NCBI GenBank assembly: GCA_964568845.1
Contig: CAZMSC010000002.1
Span: forward strand, 31,737 to 95,736
Source of the DNA: DTBU01 sp964568845
GTDB taxonomy: Archaea; Thermoproteota; CALKCG01; B24
DNA: 64,000 nucleotides
Reading direction: 5' to 3'
Shown here: positions 17,346 to 26,580 of the stretch, piece after piece
How positions within the stretch are numbered: the stretch's first letter is position 1
Layout: every line of letters begins with the position of its first letter
Notes under the pieces: model-generated
What the model saw: the letters and a program-made list of their open reading frames with translations, nothing else
What the model was told of the DNA's origin: nothing
Databases searched by the model: none
Position numbers and translations under genes: made by a program

Positions 17346-20324
17346 TTGGATAAGCGTGTCTTCAGAAACCCGGGTAAGGAGTTTAGAGGGGCACCATTCT
17401 GGTCTTTAAACGATAAACTTGAAGGTTTAGAGCTTTCCAGACAGATAGGTTTGATGGATGATGGATGGTTTGGAGGCTTCTTTCTCCATGCTAGGGAGGG
17501 GCTGGTAACTCCCTACATGAGTGAAGAATGGCTTAATATGATTGAAATATGCGTGAGGGAGGCTGAGAAAAGAGGTATGTACGCTTGGCTTTACGATGAA
17601 GATAAGTGGCCTAGCGGCTTCGCTGGGGGCGTTGTTCCAGCTTTAAGCCTAGACTACAGGGTTAAAGCATTAGCCATGATGGTTAGCGGAATGATAATAA
17701 GGTCTCCCGAGCTTCTGAAGGTCTTCGAATGTGATTTTACAGAAGGTAAGCCAGTGAATTTGAGAGCTGTGGAGGCGGGCGAAAAGCCTAAGACTAGTAA
17801 AAACTACATACACTTCTACGTTTGGTCAGCTCCAATTGGAAGTAAGTGGTTTGACGGTTTCTCCTACATAGACGTGTTAAACCCGGAAGCTGTTGAAAAA
17901 TTCATAGAATCCACATATGAGAAGTACTGTCAGCGTTTTAGAAGGTGGGTTGGCAACACAATACCGGGCATATTCACAGATGAACCCAACTATCTATCTG
18001 GACATGAGTCTTTAAACTATCCAGCAGTACCTTGGACGACTAGGTTTCCAGAATTCTTCAAATCTAGATGCGGATACGATATTACAGGTCATCTGCCAAG
18101 CCTATTCTTCGATATAGGCGACTACAATAAAGTCAGGTACGACTTCTGGAGGACTTTAACGGAACTTTTCGTTGAAAGCTACAGTAAACAGGTCTATGAG
18201 TGGTGTGATAGGCATGGTTTGAAGTATACTGGACACTATCTCTCAGAAGAATCTCTTACAAGTCAGATAAGGGTTGCAGGAGCTGTTATGCCCCACTATG
18301 AGTACATGCATATGCCGGGTATAGACCATTTACGTAAAGACATAGATGAGATTTTAACAGTTAAACAGGTTGCAAGCGTGGCTAATCAGCTCGGCAGGGA
18401 GAGGGTGCTTTCGGAGACTTATGGGTGTAGCGGTCAAAACTTATCCTTCGAAGATAGAAAGTGGATAGGTGATTGGGAGTATGTATTGGGTGTCAACTTC
18501 CTAAATCACCACCTATCGCTATACTCCATGAGGGGTAGGCGTAAGAGAGACTATCCGCCTAACATATTTTACCAGCAACCCTGGTGGAGGTTTAACAGCC
18601 TCATAGAATCTTACTTTACAAGGCTCAGCTATGCGCTGTCAAGAGGTATGAGAATTGTCGACATATTGATATTGCATCCAATTGGAAGTGGCTGGGCTAT
18701 GTTCACTCCTCTAAACACGTCTAAGGTTGAGAATTTACATAGAGATTTTGAGAAAACCCTTAGAACTTTTCTTGAAAAACACTGGGACTTCGAACTTGGA
18801 GATGAATCTATAATAGCTAAATACGGTAAAGTGGACGACGTCTCCTTCATAGTTGGAAGATGCCGTTACAGTGCAGTCGTCATACCGCCCAGCTTAACGC
18901 TTGCAGAATCCACTGTTAAACTCTTAGAGAACTACGTAGCTAACGGTGGGCTTCTTATAGCAATTGAGCCAACGCCTAAAATGGTTGATTGTAAACCGTC
19001 TAGTAGGATTGAGGCGGTTTTAAACATGGCTGTTAAAGTTAAAGACGCCTATGAAGCCGTCAATATTCTAAATGAGAGAGTTAAAAGGAGGGTTTTAATC
19101 AACTGTTTGAAGAACGATGCTTCCAACGTATGGTACCATTTAAGAAGAGACGGCTCTCAGCAGATACTTTTCCTAGCCAATCTTAGTAGAACGCAGGAGG
19201 TAGACCTCGAACTTGGTTTACTCGGTAGCGGTAGACTTGAGGAGTATGATCCATTCACTGGTGACTCGAAAACTACAAATCAGGAGACTAGAGGTGAATA
19301 CGTCTACACTAGAGTCATACTTCCACCCGTAGGCTCTAAACTGCTCGTCTTAGACGAGACACAGAAGTCTAAAACAATCGAATTTAAATCGTTCAATGTT
19401 GTAGAGGAGTTGATCGTTGGAAAGCCTTGGAAAATTTCAAGAGCGACATTAAACGCGTTAACTTTAGACTATTGTAGGTTGGGGTTTGATAATTCATGGA
19501 CGGCTAAAATCCCAACCTGGAGGGCTCAGAGGATTCTAGAGAGGCTCGGCTATGGGAAGCAATTCACGGTAAAATACGAGTTTATAGTCGATTTAGACAA
19601 CTTAGACAGAGAAATCTGGCTTGTTTTAGAAAGTCCCGATAAATTTAAGATCAAGGTCAACGGTTTCGAGGTCTCCTACAAACCTGAATACGGCTGGTGG
19701 ATTGATGCTAGTTTTAAACGTATCCCGATTAGAGGACTTGTTAAAAACGGGCTTAACACGATTGAACTTGAAGGCGTAAAGCTCTTTACAAAATACATGG
19801 TTTCAGGTACAGATGCACACGTCCTTGAAACTGAAGTAGAACCCATATACATAGTGGGAGAATTCGCAGTTGAAAATATCGAAAATAGAGAGTTTAAAAT
19901 AATTAGAGAATATGACTCTTACGTAGGAGGCGACCTCACAAGACAAGGATATCCATTTTACGCCGGAGAAATGTCAGTAGAATGCGACTTCAACTTTGAA
20001 AAAGAACCTAAAGGTAGAATATTCCTTGTTCTAAGTGGATTACATGCAACAGTCATAGAAGTTAAAGTAAACGGTTGTAACGCCGGATACATGTTCTTAA
20101 AACCACATGAAATCGAAATCACAGACTTCATAAAACCTACGCAGAATAAAATTGAAATAAAACTCGTAAACACTCTTAGAAACCTTCTAGGACCGCATCA
20201 CCATAAAGCTGGAGAGCTTACAGCAGTAGGACCATACAGCTTCCAAGACGAACTAAACTGGACTGACAACTACAATTTTGTACCCTACGGACTGGACGAA
20301 ATCAAGATCCAGCTGAGAGCTTAG
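17346..20324 (+). CDS. Large glycoside hydrolase, GH106 (alpha-L-rhamnosidase)-like
   Basis: The 992-residue protein has the N-terminal signature of the GH106-like group: FRGAPFWSLNDKLE, GGFFLHAREGLVTPYMSEEW and AWLYDEDKWPSGFAGG. A long TIM barrel follows (acid motifs GIFTDEPNYLSG and GRERVLSETYGCSG, whose glutamates are catalytic candidates). The C-terminal half is beta-rich with galactose-binding-like modules (for example FLVLSGLHATVIEVKVNG). No signal peptide is present, so it acts in the cytoplasm on imported oligosaccharides. It starts at TTG: the ATG at 17333 is in another frame and closes after six codons. Rhamnosidase activity is inferred from family resemblance only. A tRNA-Ser gene lies 48 bp downstream. 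Confidence 0.78.
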   Translation: MDKRVFRNPGKEFRGAPFWSLNDKLEGLELSRQIGLMDDGWFGGFFLHAREGLVTPYMSEEWLNMIEICVREAEKRGMYAWLYDEDKWPSGFAGGVVPALSLDYRVKALAMMVSGMIIRSPELLKVFECDFTEGKPVNLRAVEAGEKPKTSKNYIHFYVWSAPIGSKWFDGFSYIDVLNPEAVEKFIESTYEKYCQRFRRWVGNTIPGIFTDEPNYLSGHESLNYPAVPWTTRFPEFFKSRCGYDITGHLPSLFFDIGDYNKVRYDFWRTLTELFVESYSKQVYEWCDRHGLKYTGHYLSEESLTSQIRVAGAVMPHYEYMHMPGIDHLRKDIDEILTVKQVASVANQLGRERVLSETYGCSGQNLSFEDRKWIGDWEYVLGVNFLNHHLSLYSMRGRRKRDYPPNIFYQQPWWRFNSLIESYFTRLSYALSRGMRIVDILILHPIGSGWAMFTPLNTSKVENLHRDFEKTLRTFLEKHWDFELGDESIIAKYGKVDDVSFIVGRCRYSAVVIPPSLTLAESTVKLLENYVANGGLLIAIEPTPKMVDCKPSSRIEAVLNMAVKVKDAYEAVNILNERVKRRVLINCLKNDASNVWYHLRRDGSQQILFLANLSRTQEVDLELGLLGSGRLEEYDPFTGDSKTTNQETRGEYVYTRVILPPVGSKLLVLDETQKSKTIEFKSFNVVEELIVGKPWKISRATLNALTLDYCRLGFDNSWTAKIPTWRAQRILERLGYGKQFTVKYEFIVDLDNLDREIWLVLESPDKFKIKVNGFEVSYKPEYGWWIDASFKRIPIRGLVKNGLNTIELEGVKLFTKYMVSGTDAHVLETEVEPIYIVGEFAVENIENREFKIIREYDSYVGGDLTRQGYPFYAGEMSVECDFNFEKEPKGRIFLVLSGLHATVIEVKVNGCNAGYMFLKPHEIEITDFIKPTQNKIEIKLVNTLRNLLGPHHHKAGELTAVGPYSFQDELNWTDNYNFVPYGLDEIKIQLRA

Positions 20325-20371
20325 AAACATTAAAAAACCACAGCGTATTTTTTATTCTAGTCTCTCCCAAA

Positions 20372-20458
20372 GCCGGGATGGCCGAGCGGACTAAGGCGCA
20401 GGCCTGGAGAGCCTGTGGGCCCTCCGGGCCCTCGTGGGTTCAAATCCCACTCCCGGCG
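20372..20458 (+). tRNA. tRNA-Ser (anticodon GGA)
   Basis: All parts fold. The acceptor stem GCCGGGA pairs with TCCCGGC, the D-stem is GCC/GGC, and the anticodon stem CAGGC/GCCTG encloses the loop CTGGAGA (anticodon GGA). A long class II variable arm (GGGCCC-TCC-GGGCCC) is followed by T-arm GTGGG-TTCAAAT-CCCAC and the serine-type discriminator G. The CCA end is not encoded. No intron is present. Confidence 0.95.
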
Positions 20459-20723
20459 TCAATACCCCTCTGTAAATTCCTTATTTTCAATAACCCCTTC
20501 TAGCTCTAACAGCTTCCACTATGGCATCTTGAATTTTTTTTTTTAAACGGACTTGTGACAGAATATAGCTTCACCGGAGATTTCCATACCACTTGAATTA
20601 CTATAGCGCTGGCATCGTATGACTTATCCCGCACTCCTCTATCCACGCTACGTGTAGTTGTTAAATGCGTAAACTTTTATATGATAAGTTTGTTGCAGAT
20701 TGCTGTTAGTGAGGGGTAAAGCT

Positions 20724-21617
20724 GTGGACAAGTTAATGTTTAATCTAAATGATGTACTTGTAAAGAAAGCCACCACCTTCATTCTAATAACATATTCTTC
20801 CGCCCTACTTATAGACATCGCAGCTCTATATGGACTACTACCATTAATTCCATGGGGTTTTCTAAGGATGTGGAGCGTCGCAATATCCTCCGTAGTTTGC
20901 TCAGTACTATTCAGAGAAGACTTTTTCTCGCCGCTTAAGAAATACTTGAAGTTCTCGGTTAAATTACTCAAACTCTACTTGCTATCACCATTTATAGTAT
21001 ACGTAGCCTTGGGAGTTTACATAATTATAGCCTTCTCCCTAGGACTCTTTGATTTCTCCGCTTACATAGAACTAATAGCCATAGAGATTGCTAAGACATC
21101 CAATATGACCAAGGAGCAAGCGGTGCATTTAGCTACAACTTCAGCCTACGCTCAAATAGCATCAGCATACGTGGCCGCGATAACAGTAAACGCTATATTT
21201 GCTCTAGGTGAGGAAGTCGGATGGAGAGGCTACCTTTACGATCTTCTCGGCTCTAAATCTTCAACTAAAGCCGTCTTAACAATAGGGACTGTATGGGGAC
21301 TTTGGCATGCGTCAGCAACGTTCCTCCTAGGATACAACTATCAATTTAATAGATCGACTGGAATAGCTCTTTTCACGCTGATCACGCTACTTTTCACATA
21401 CTGTCAACTAATATTGACAAGTAGAGCTGGTGGAAGTGTTTTACCAGCATCGTCATTTCACGGCGCGGTAAATTCGATATGGGATCTGACCGTAGTTGCA
21501 ACAAGGCTGTCTAAAGAGCTTGGAGAAGTGGTGTTAGGGCTCGGTTTAACAGGAGTAATAGCATGGATAATAGTGGATATATCGCTTTACATAATCATAA
21601 AGATACGTCTCTGGTAA
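20724..21617 (+). CDS. CPBP family intramembrane metalloprotease (Abi/Rce1-like)
   Basis: The 297-residue membrane protein has about eight hydrophobic segments and the three CPBP motifs: the double-glutamate motif in LGEEVGWRGYLYDLL, the histidine in WGLWHAS, and SSFHGAVNSIWD. Family members are CAAX-type proteases or bacteriocin-immunity-like proteins; the substrate is unknown. I take GTG at 20724 because GAGGGG lies seven bases upstream; the frame opens eight codons earlier at a TTG. Confidence 0.85.
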   Translation: MDKLMFNLNDVLVKKATTFILITYSSALLIDIAALYGLLPLIPWGFLRMWSVAISSVVCSVLFREDFFSPLKKYLKFSVKLLKLYLLSPFIVYVALGVYIIIAFSLGLFDFSAYIELIAIEIAKTSNMTKEQAVHLATTSAYAQIASAYVAAITVNAIFALGEEVGWRGYLYDLLGSKSSTKAVLTIGTVWGLWHASATFLLGYNYQFNRSTGIALFTLITLLFTYCQLILTSRAGGSVLPASSFHGAVNSIWDLTVVATRLSKELGEVVLGLGLTGVIAWIIVDISLYIIIKIRLW

Positions 21618-21756
21618 AAGCGAAAATCAAAACCAGCCTTCCATTTTTATAGAAGGGTTAAAATCGATCTTTTGTAAATTAACCGTTATTGAAAGTTTAA
21701 ATCTACTTAGTATTTGAAGCAGTTGTCGATATCTATCCATATCTCTTAAAAAACTC

Positions 21757-22407
21757 TCATGTTGTTCCAAGCCATACACCTATTTGTCCTCCGAAATAAA
21801 CTAAAACTGTGAATACGACAAGTCTTGTGGTGAATGTTAAAACCAGGAAGATATCAAAACGTGCCTTCAAAAGCCCACATAAGAGAGATAGCACTTCTAC
21901 TGGTAGGATTGGAATGAGCCCGAAGATTATGTAGATAATCCACCCCCGTTTAACCCATAAATTTGAGGCGCTCTTAAGTTTATTCTCGCCGAGCTTTTTA
22001 ACAACGTATGGTCTTCCAAATCTATAAGCTAAGCCGTAATTAATTGCCATGCCTATTGTGAACCCTACCGTTGCAATAATAATTAATAGTATTGGAGGGA
22101 GGCCGAAGGAAGCTGCTACCACTACCAGAGCCGGGCTTCCAAGAGGTATCACTGTACCTGCGAGTATTGTTGCGATAAAGATTCCTAAAAGACCATAGCT
22201 TTCAAAGAATGCCTTCACGTCTAATAGAAGATACCTTATATTAAAATCTAAAGCCTTCAAAGTTAGAACAATTATTAGGCAAACAACCGCTACTACCGAC
22301 CCTAGAGTGACTGGCTTTTTAACCCACGGGATCCTAACGACGTCTGAAAGCTTCTCCTCAGACTTTCCGTTGACCGTAGTCGTGTAAACCTCGTGATTTG
22401 ACATCAT
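21757..22407 (-). CDS. VTT/DedA-like (SNARE-associated, TMEM64-type) membrane protein
   Basis: The 216-residue protein has a short charged N-terminus and about five transmembrane segments. The VTT-type core is visible as FIATILAGTVIPLGSPALVV, followed by an amphipathic re-entrant region and a GLIPILPVEVLSLLCGLL segment. DedA/VTT proteins include polyprenyl-phosphate and phospholipid flippases. Its exact substrate is unknown. It is followed by a DUF2116-type zinc-ribbon gene on the same strand, and the two are close enough to be co-regulated. Confidence 0.75.
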   Translation of the reverse strand: MMSNHEVYTTTVNGKSEEKLSDVVRIPWVKKPVTLGSVVAVVCLIIVLTLKALDFNIRYLLLDVKAFFESYGLLGIFIATILAGTVIPLGSPALVVVAASFGLPPILLIIIATVGFTIGMAINYGLAYRFGRPYVVKKLGENKLKSASNLWVKRGWIIYIIFGLIPILPVEVLSLLCGLLKARFDIFLVLTFTTRLVVFTVLVYFGGQIGVWLGTT

Positions 22408-22502
22408 ACACTCCTCTGCTCACTTTAAACTTTTCAAATTCTGCTATTTCCATATTTTAGGGTAAAAAGAGTGTTGACGGTATTTCAGCGGAATGGCTAA
22501 AG

Positions 22503-22739
22503 TTACGGTAGTCGAAGCAGGATCTGTATGATCATGAATATGGTGAAAGCTACGAGTATCGCTATCCATATCTTCCTGAACCTCTCCATGGATTTTCTCT
22601 CTTTAACGGCTTTCTCCTCACATTTAGGGGAGCAGTATTTTTCATTAGGCGGGACAACCCTTCCACAGATTTCGCAGTGTCTATGGTCTGGAACGTCGGC
22701 AACTTCAACCTCTTTCCGCCTTTTAGGTTTTTGGGTCAA
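22503..22739 (-). CDS. DUF2116-type zinc-ribbon, membrane-anchored protein
   Basis: The 78-residue protein carries a zinc ribbon (CEICGRVVPPNEKYCSPKCEE, residues about 22-42) and one C-terminal transmembrane helix (IWIAILVAFTIFMIIQILL). This two-part arrangement is that of the archaeal DUF2116 family of unknown function. It starts at TTG with GGTG six bases before. The zinc ribbon is predicted to face the cytoplasm. Confidence 0.8.
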   Translation of the reverse strand: MTQKPKRRKEVEVADVPDHRHCEICGRVVPPNEKYCSPKCEEKAVKERKSMERFRKIWIAILVAFTIFMIIQILLRLP

Positions 22740-22793
22740 AGATTACACCTAAAGTTTAATTTTTTCAAGCTCCTTTTAAACTAAACGTTAATT

Positions 22794-23711
22794 ATGGGTT
22801 TTAAAAAGTTCGGCTGGTGGGGTTTTGAAGTAACGATACCCGATAACTGGGATATAAGCATAGATAGAGGGGGGTATAATAAAGGTTACGTTAGAATAGA
22901 TGATCCTAAAGTGCCGAGGCTGGAGATTTCATGGGAGCCGTATAAGAAAGATAAAATCAAGTCTCTCGACGAAATCTCCGAAGGCATCAAAAAAGAATTG
23001 CAGAAGAAGAGTAAGGATGTTAAGTTTATAGGTAAAGGTGGGTCGGCGAGAATAGCAAAACATACGGCTAAGTATCTCCATTGGAGGATAGATGAATTTG
23101 AAGGATATGTCGTTTTCTGGTATTGTGATGAAAATTTAAAATTTTATCGTGTTCAAATGCTATTTAAACGTGATGAATATTGGAGTTTTAAGAAAACAAT
23201 TTTAGATGTTTTAAAATCCTTTAAATGTCATGTTAAAAGTGATATTTATAGTTGGACTGTTTTAGACTTCGATTTGAAACTTCCCAAGGATTTTAAACTT
23301 ATCAGTAGAAGCTATAAGCTGGGCAATATTACACTTGCCTTCGAATCTAAAGATTCATATGTATTCATAAACAGGATAAGCGTCGCCGACGTCCTCCTCG
23401 AAGAGAAATATGAAGGCGACCTTATGAACGTATTGGAAAACGAGCATTTACCCAATATTAGAACGAGGCTTAAAATATCTAAGTTTAAGTCTTCTAGAAG
23501 TTTTCAAGACGAGTTTCACAGAGGACTTGTAATAAGCTCCTCTTACAAAATTGGTCTAATAATGCCTAAAGAGTTTTACTTGAAGACGAGAATATGGCTC
23601 TGCAAGAAAACCAATAAAATATACGCCGTCACAATAGCCGTTAGGAAAAGTCTAGAGTCGGATAAGTTTAGAAGACGACTGGAAACTTTATTATCTACAT
23701 TATGCCCATAA
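22794..23711 (+). CDS. Unknown soluble protein upstream of a PqqD-like gene
   Basis: The 305-residue protein has no signal peptide and no motif I recognise. It seems to contain two similar halves: each has aromatic beta-strand segments (WWGFEVTIPDNWDISID near residue 8; WTVLDFDLKLPKDFKLIS near 160) followed by a charged helix-rich stretch. Both halves have the form of a short W-x-x-(F/L)-x-(F/V)-x-(I/L)-P beginning, so an internal duplication is likely. It ends 20 bp before the PqqD-like gene on the same strand, so the two probably work together. Confidence 0.65.
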   Translation: MGFKKFGWWGFEVTIPDNWDISIDRGGYNKGYVRIDDPKVPRLEISWEPYKKDKIKSLDEISEGIKKELQKKSKDVKFIGKGGSARIAKHTAKYLHWRIDEFEGYVVFWYCDENLKFYRVQMLFKRDEYWSFKKTILDVLKSFKCHVKSDIYSWTVLDFDLKLPKDFKLISRSYKLGNITLAFESKDSYVFINRISVADVLLEEKYEGDLMNVLENEHLPNIRTRLKISKFKSSRSFQDEFHRGLVISSSYKIGLIMPKEFYLKTRIWLCKKTNKIYAVTIAVRKSLESDKFRRRLETLLSTLCP

Positions 23712-23731
23712 ATTGGTAGAGGTTTCCACCT

Positions 23732-24163
23732 TTGAAGCTTCCAGGCGTCTTCTCTAAGATTTTAGGTAGAAAAAAGCCTGAAGAAGTACCGAGCATAGAT
23801 AAAGACGTCGTATTAAACTTAGCACCCATAAGAAACCCAGCTATAACCTGGAGAAGATACAAGAGCGGTGAAGTTGCTCTAGTAGTTTCCATTAGAAAGA
23901 AGGGTTTAATGGCACGTAAAGATAGGTCTGAGAGGGAGAAAAAGATAATACTTGATAAAATAGGTTCATATGTTTGGACTCTATGCGATGGAGAACATAC
24001 GTTTAAAGAGATAGTTGACGCTCTGGTTGAAAATTACAAACTACATAGACGGGAAGCCGAAATATCTCTCGCAAAATACCTAGATGTCCTCTCCAAGAAG
24101 GGTGTGATAAGCTTCATGCCAAATAAACTCTCCCTACTTAAAGAGGAGAAGCCAGAGTCATAG
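23732..24163 (+). CDS. PqqD family peptide-binding protein
   Basis: The 143-residue protein contains a PqqD winged-helix segment from about residue 70: KIGSYVWTLCDGEHTFKEIV followed by a helical stretch ending KKGVISFMP. PqqD-like domains bind leader peptides of ribosomally made peptides and hand them to radical SAM enzymes. No such enzyme is adjacent; one of the AF1577 type lies 36 kb away. The basic N-terminal 60 residues are unusual. It starts at TTG with GAGGT ten bases upstream and follows the unknown 305-residue gene by 20 bp. Confidence 0.75.
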   Translation: MKLPGVFSKILGRKKPEEVPSIDKDVVLNLAPIRNPAITWRRYKSGEVALVVSIRKKGLMARKDRSEREKKIILDKIGSYVWTLCDGEHTFKEIVDALVENYKLHRREAEISLAKYLDVLSKKGVISFMPNKLSLLKEEKPES

Positions 24164-24195
24164 AACTCGCAAAGCCACCCTTAGAAAAGGAGCCC

Positions 24196-25113
24196 TCATC
24201 TGAAGATTTTAAACAACGGATGACTTCTATCTATTCGAACCTGTTTGAAACGCATGTTGTAGGCTATGTAGCTTGATATTACTGCACAAGCAGGATACAC
24301 GTATTTGGCGTGTGAAATGGGGCCGTAGAGTATGAAGTTGGCACCCATAGCTATCGGTAGCGCTTGTGAAACGGCATCACAACATTTCAAAACCTCTGGC
24401 TGTACATCTTTCACTTTTTTCCACAGTGAAATAGCGTTGGCTGGGCCGCAGCCAGTCGGTAGACCTGTCTCAGCTTTAACACCATAGACCGTTTGAGAAG
24501 CTAAGCCTATATCTGGCATATCAAGAACACATACGTCTACTAGTATTTTCTCAGCGCCAGCCTTCCTAGCGGCTTCAAGTAAACCCGGCTTATCGCTCAA
24601 TCCAGTTAGGGTCTTTAATCTCCCTCTGGGTGTAGGGTCTCTTGGATTGAACAACTGGAGGACGACATTTTTCATACCAGAATCTTTTATTGCGACGAGC
24701 TCCTCCTCCTTGTAATTTATGTCTAAGGAATTGTATATGGCTCTACTGGATAAGCCAGCCTCAGCTATGTACTTAGCGGCTTGCATTCTAACTTCAGCAG
24801 TTACTCCGTCTAGTAGAAATGGGCTGTCGGTTTTATCCGCTACAAATTCTACAAAGCGTATAAGTGCTTCAGATGTATGCCCTACGACGTCTATAATCCT
24901 CGGAAGACCATACTCGTCGGATACTTCTGCTTCTTCGTTGAGCAGTTTCTCAGCTCTAACTTCATCGAATATTCCTCTAGACTCATCTAAGACTAACTTA
25001 TGACCCTTGTAGAATATGCTTCCAATCATAACTGGTGGTAGTTGACCTGGTTGACCGCCGATTTTAACACCACCTATTTCAAAAACCGCTTGATCCCTAT
25101 CAAACTTAAACAT
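24196..25113 (-). CDS. mtrH: Tetrahydromethanopterin S-methyltransferase subunit H-type methyltransferase
   Basis: The 305-residue protein matches MtrH, which moves the methyl group between methyl-tetrahydromethanopterin and a corrinoid. Characteristic parts are MFKFDRDQAVFEIGGVKIGG at the start, a TIM-barrel segment SPFLLDGVTAEVR, VVLQLFNPRDPTPRGR and TGLPTGCGPANAISLW. I take the ATG at 25113, giving the canonical MFKFD start with GGGGAG four bases upstream; the frame opens four codons earlier at 25125. No other Mtr subunit is in the window, so it may act as a stand-alone methylcorrinoid:H4MPT methyltransferase, as in several non-methanogenic archaea. The convergent upstream gene encodes PqqD. 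Confidence 0.92.
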   Translation of the reverse strand: MFKFDRDQAVFEIGGVKIGGQPGQLPPVMIGSIFYKGHKLVLDESRGIFDEVRAEKLLNEEAEVSDEYGLPRIIDVVGHTSEALIRFVEFVADKTDSPFLLDGVTAEVRMQAAKYIAEAGLSSRAIYNSLDINYKEEELVAIKDSGMKNVVLQLFNPRDPTPRGRLKTLTGLSDKPGLLEAARKAGAEKILVDVCVLDMPDIGLASQTVYGVKAETGLPTGCGPANAISLWKKVKDVQPEVLKCCDAVSQALPIAMGANFILYGPISHAKYVYPACAVISSYIAYNMRFKQVRIDRSHPLFKIFR

Positions 25114-25212
25114 CGTGCTCCCCATCTTATGTGATAGAGGTTTAAGGTTAAATTAATATATTAAGTTGCTGTTAGAAAATATCTATAAATCAACTGGCGG
25201 TGAGTTGTAGAC

Positions 25213-25518
25213 ATGTGCTCTCGTCCTAAAGTCAGAAAGCTTCAGGGGATAGTTGAATCGATTGAGCGTACAGGTGAGAAGAAAGTCGATGAGAACGGTG
25301 TAGAGTGGGAGAAATGCATCTTCAACGTTAGACTAACGGGGTTCTCTAAGAGGACTCCGGATGAAGTGCTTCCTGAACACCTTAAAAGTAAGGTCGTTAA
25401 ACTCGTCCGATGGGCTGCCTTCGACTGGCATTTTAAAACAGGTGTAAGGAAGACGCTTGAACCCGATGAGACGGAAGCAGTCTTAGAAGGTAGAAAAACC
25501 AGTACTGTTTATTGGTAA
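25213..25518 (+). CDS. Small hypothetical protein
   Basis: The 101-residue protein has a likely beta-rich fold (LQGIVESIERTGEKKVDENG, then IFNVRLTGFS) and ends with a hydrophilic tail. The family is not recognised. The gene is preceded by an AT-rich TATA-like sequence and sits alone between mtrH (divergent) and the next small gene. Confidence 0.6.
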   Translation: MCSRPKVRKLQGIVESIERTGEKKVDENGVEWEKCIFNVRLTGFSKRTPDEVLPEHLKSKVVKLVRWAAFDWHFKTGVRKTLEPDETEAVLEGRKTSTVYW

Positions 25519-25615
25519 TACGTGGAGAATTGAAAAGAGAGCTATTTGCCGTGGAAAAATAGCGTGACCACGGGAAGATTTATATTTACAGTTAAAGTTC
25601 TCACACCTAGAGACT

Positions 25616-26089
25616 ATGAGTGCTTCAACTTTTGAGAAAGTCTTCTTGAATGCTATGAGGAAGACTATAGGCGAGGTCATGAACTACGATAGAGACTTTG
25701 AAGAAGTAAAGAGTGAACTTAAGAAGCTTATAAAATCCAATCGTATAGATGCGAGAGATGTTCAGCAGATATTGGATCAAATACCGTCTTACGTATTCGG
25801 GTCGCTTGTCACAGATATAGCGATAGGCGCCATATTTGAAGGATCGTCAAAGGAAATGAGGCTTCAGAAGATGATAGCAGACGTCTTCATTAAAGTGTTC
25901 GAAGAAAAAGGCATTCAAATTCTCCTAAACCACTGTAATATAGAGACTGCCAGAAATATTCTTGGAGAAGAGAAAGTTGAAGAAATAGCCGAGAAAATAA
26001 CAACGGAAGACATATTTCAAACGGAAGAATGTGAAAAATTCTGCAATAAAATTATCAAAGTCTTAGAAGAGGCGCTTAAAGCTAAATGA
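25616..26089 (+). CDS. Small helical hypothetical protein, parent of a nearby remnant
   Basis: The 157-residue protein is mainly alpha-helical and acidic near its end, with no known motif. A TATA-like sequence GATTTATATTT lies about 45 bases before the ATG. Part of its C-terminal coding sequence (25988-26022, encoding AEKITTEDIF) recurs with three mismatches at 27270-27304 after the VapC gene. This points to a former second copy of the gene that has been largely lost. Confidence 0.65.
   Translation: MSASTFEKVFLNAMRKTIGEVMNYDRDFEEVKSELKKLIKSNRIDARDVQQILDQIPSYVFGSLVTDIAIGAIFEGSSKEMRLQKMIADVFIKVFEEKGIQILLNHCNIETARNILGEEKVEEIAEKITTEDIFQTEECEKFCNKIIKVLEEALKAK
25988..26022 (+). repeat. 35-bp imperfect direct repeat, copy 1 (inside the 25616 gene)
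   Basis: The 35 bases starting GCCGAGAAAATAACAACGGA match 27270-27304 at 32 of 35 positions. Here they code for AEKITTEDIF of the intact gene. Confidence 0.85.
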
Positions 26090-26580
26090 AGACTCAGATG
26101 GCCGGCAATCAGCCTCCTACAAATGTATCAAGAATTACAGCCTCGCTATCCGCGTAATGCGTGAGTAAAAGTTCGATCAACTTAAGAGAGAAATGTCCAC
26201 ACTTTGAAAAACACCTCTACGTTTCAACTTCTGTTAAGTCTAAAAGCTCTTATAACTTGGGCCTATCTACAGAATATTTATAAGCTTTGATGGTGGGCTC
26301 GAATATGTTCATCCGTATTCACTTATACGCCAAGGCGCTGTTAAATTGATGTTTTCACGTTAATCCTCTTCTAACGTATTTGTTTAAGCTAGCTATTTTT
26401 GTTAGTCACTTTCCTTGTTACACTGGAAGTACCTATTTGAATAGCTCGCGGCTCAACTGTTGCTGAACTATACGATCTTATGCATGTCTAACCTCCGTTC
26501 GGCCTTTGTCCTTTGGATTCTACCCCGTTTTTCTAATCTATAAGTTCGCCTTTGAGATGTAAAAAGCCCTTAGGTTATAG
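26090..26580. other. Gene-free stretch before vapBC
   Basis: About 490 bp follow the small helical gene without a convincing coding frame, RNA gene or clear repeat. Its composition is AT-rich with several stops in every frame. It may be decayed sequence of the duplicated gene copy, but I see no alignable remnant in it. Confidence 0.5.

Noticed and set aside
20648..20971. 107-codon frame on the minus strand opposite the CPBP protease gene
   Set aside because: It lies almost wholly antisense to a clear membrane protease gene and has no recognisable motifs.
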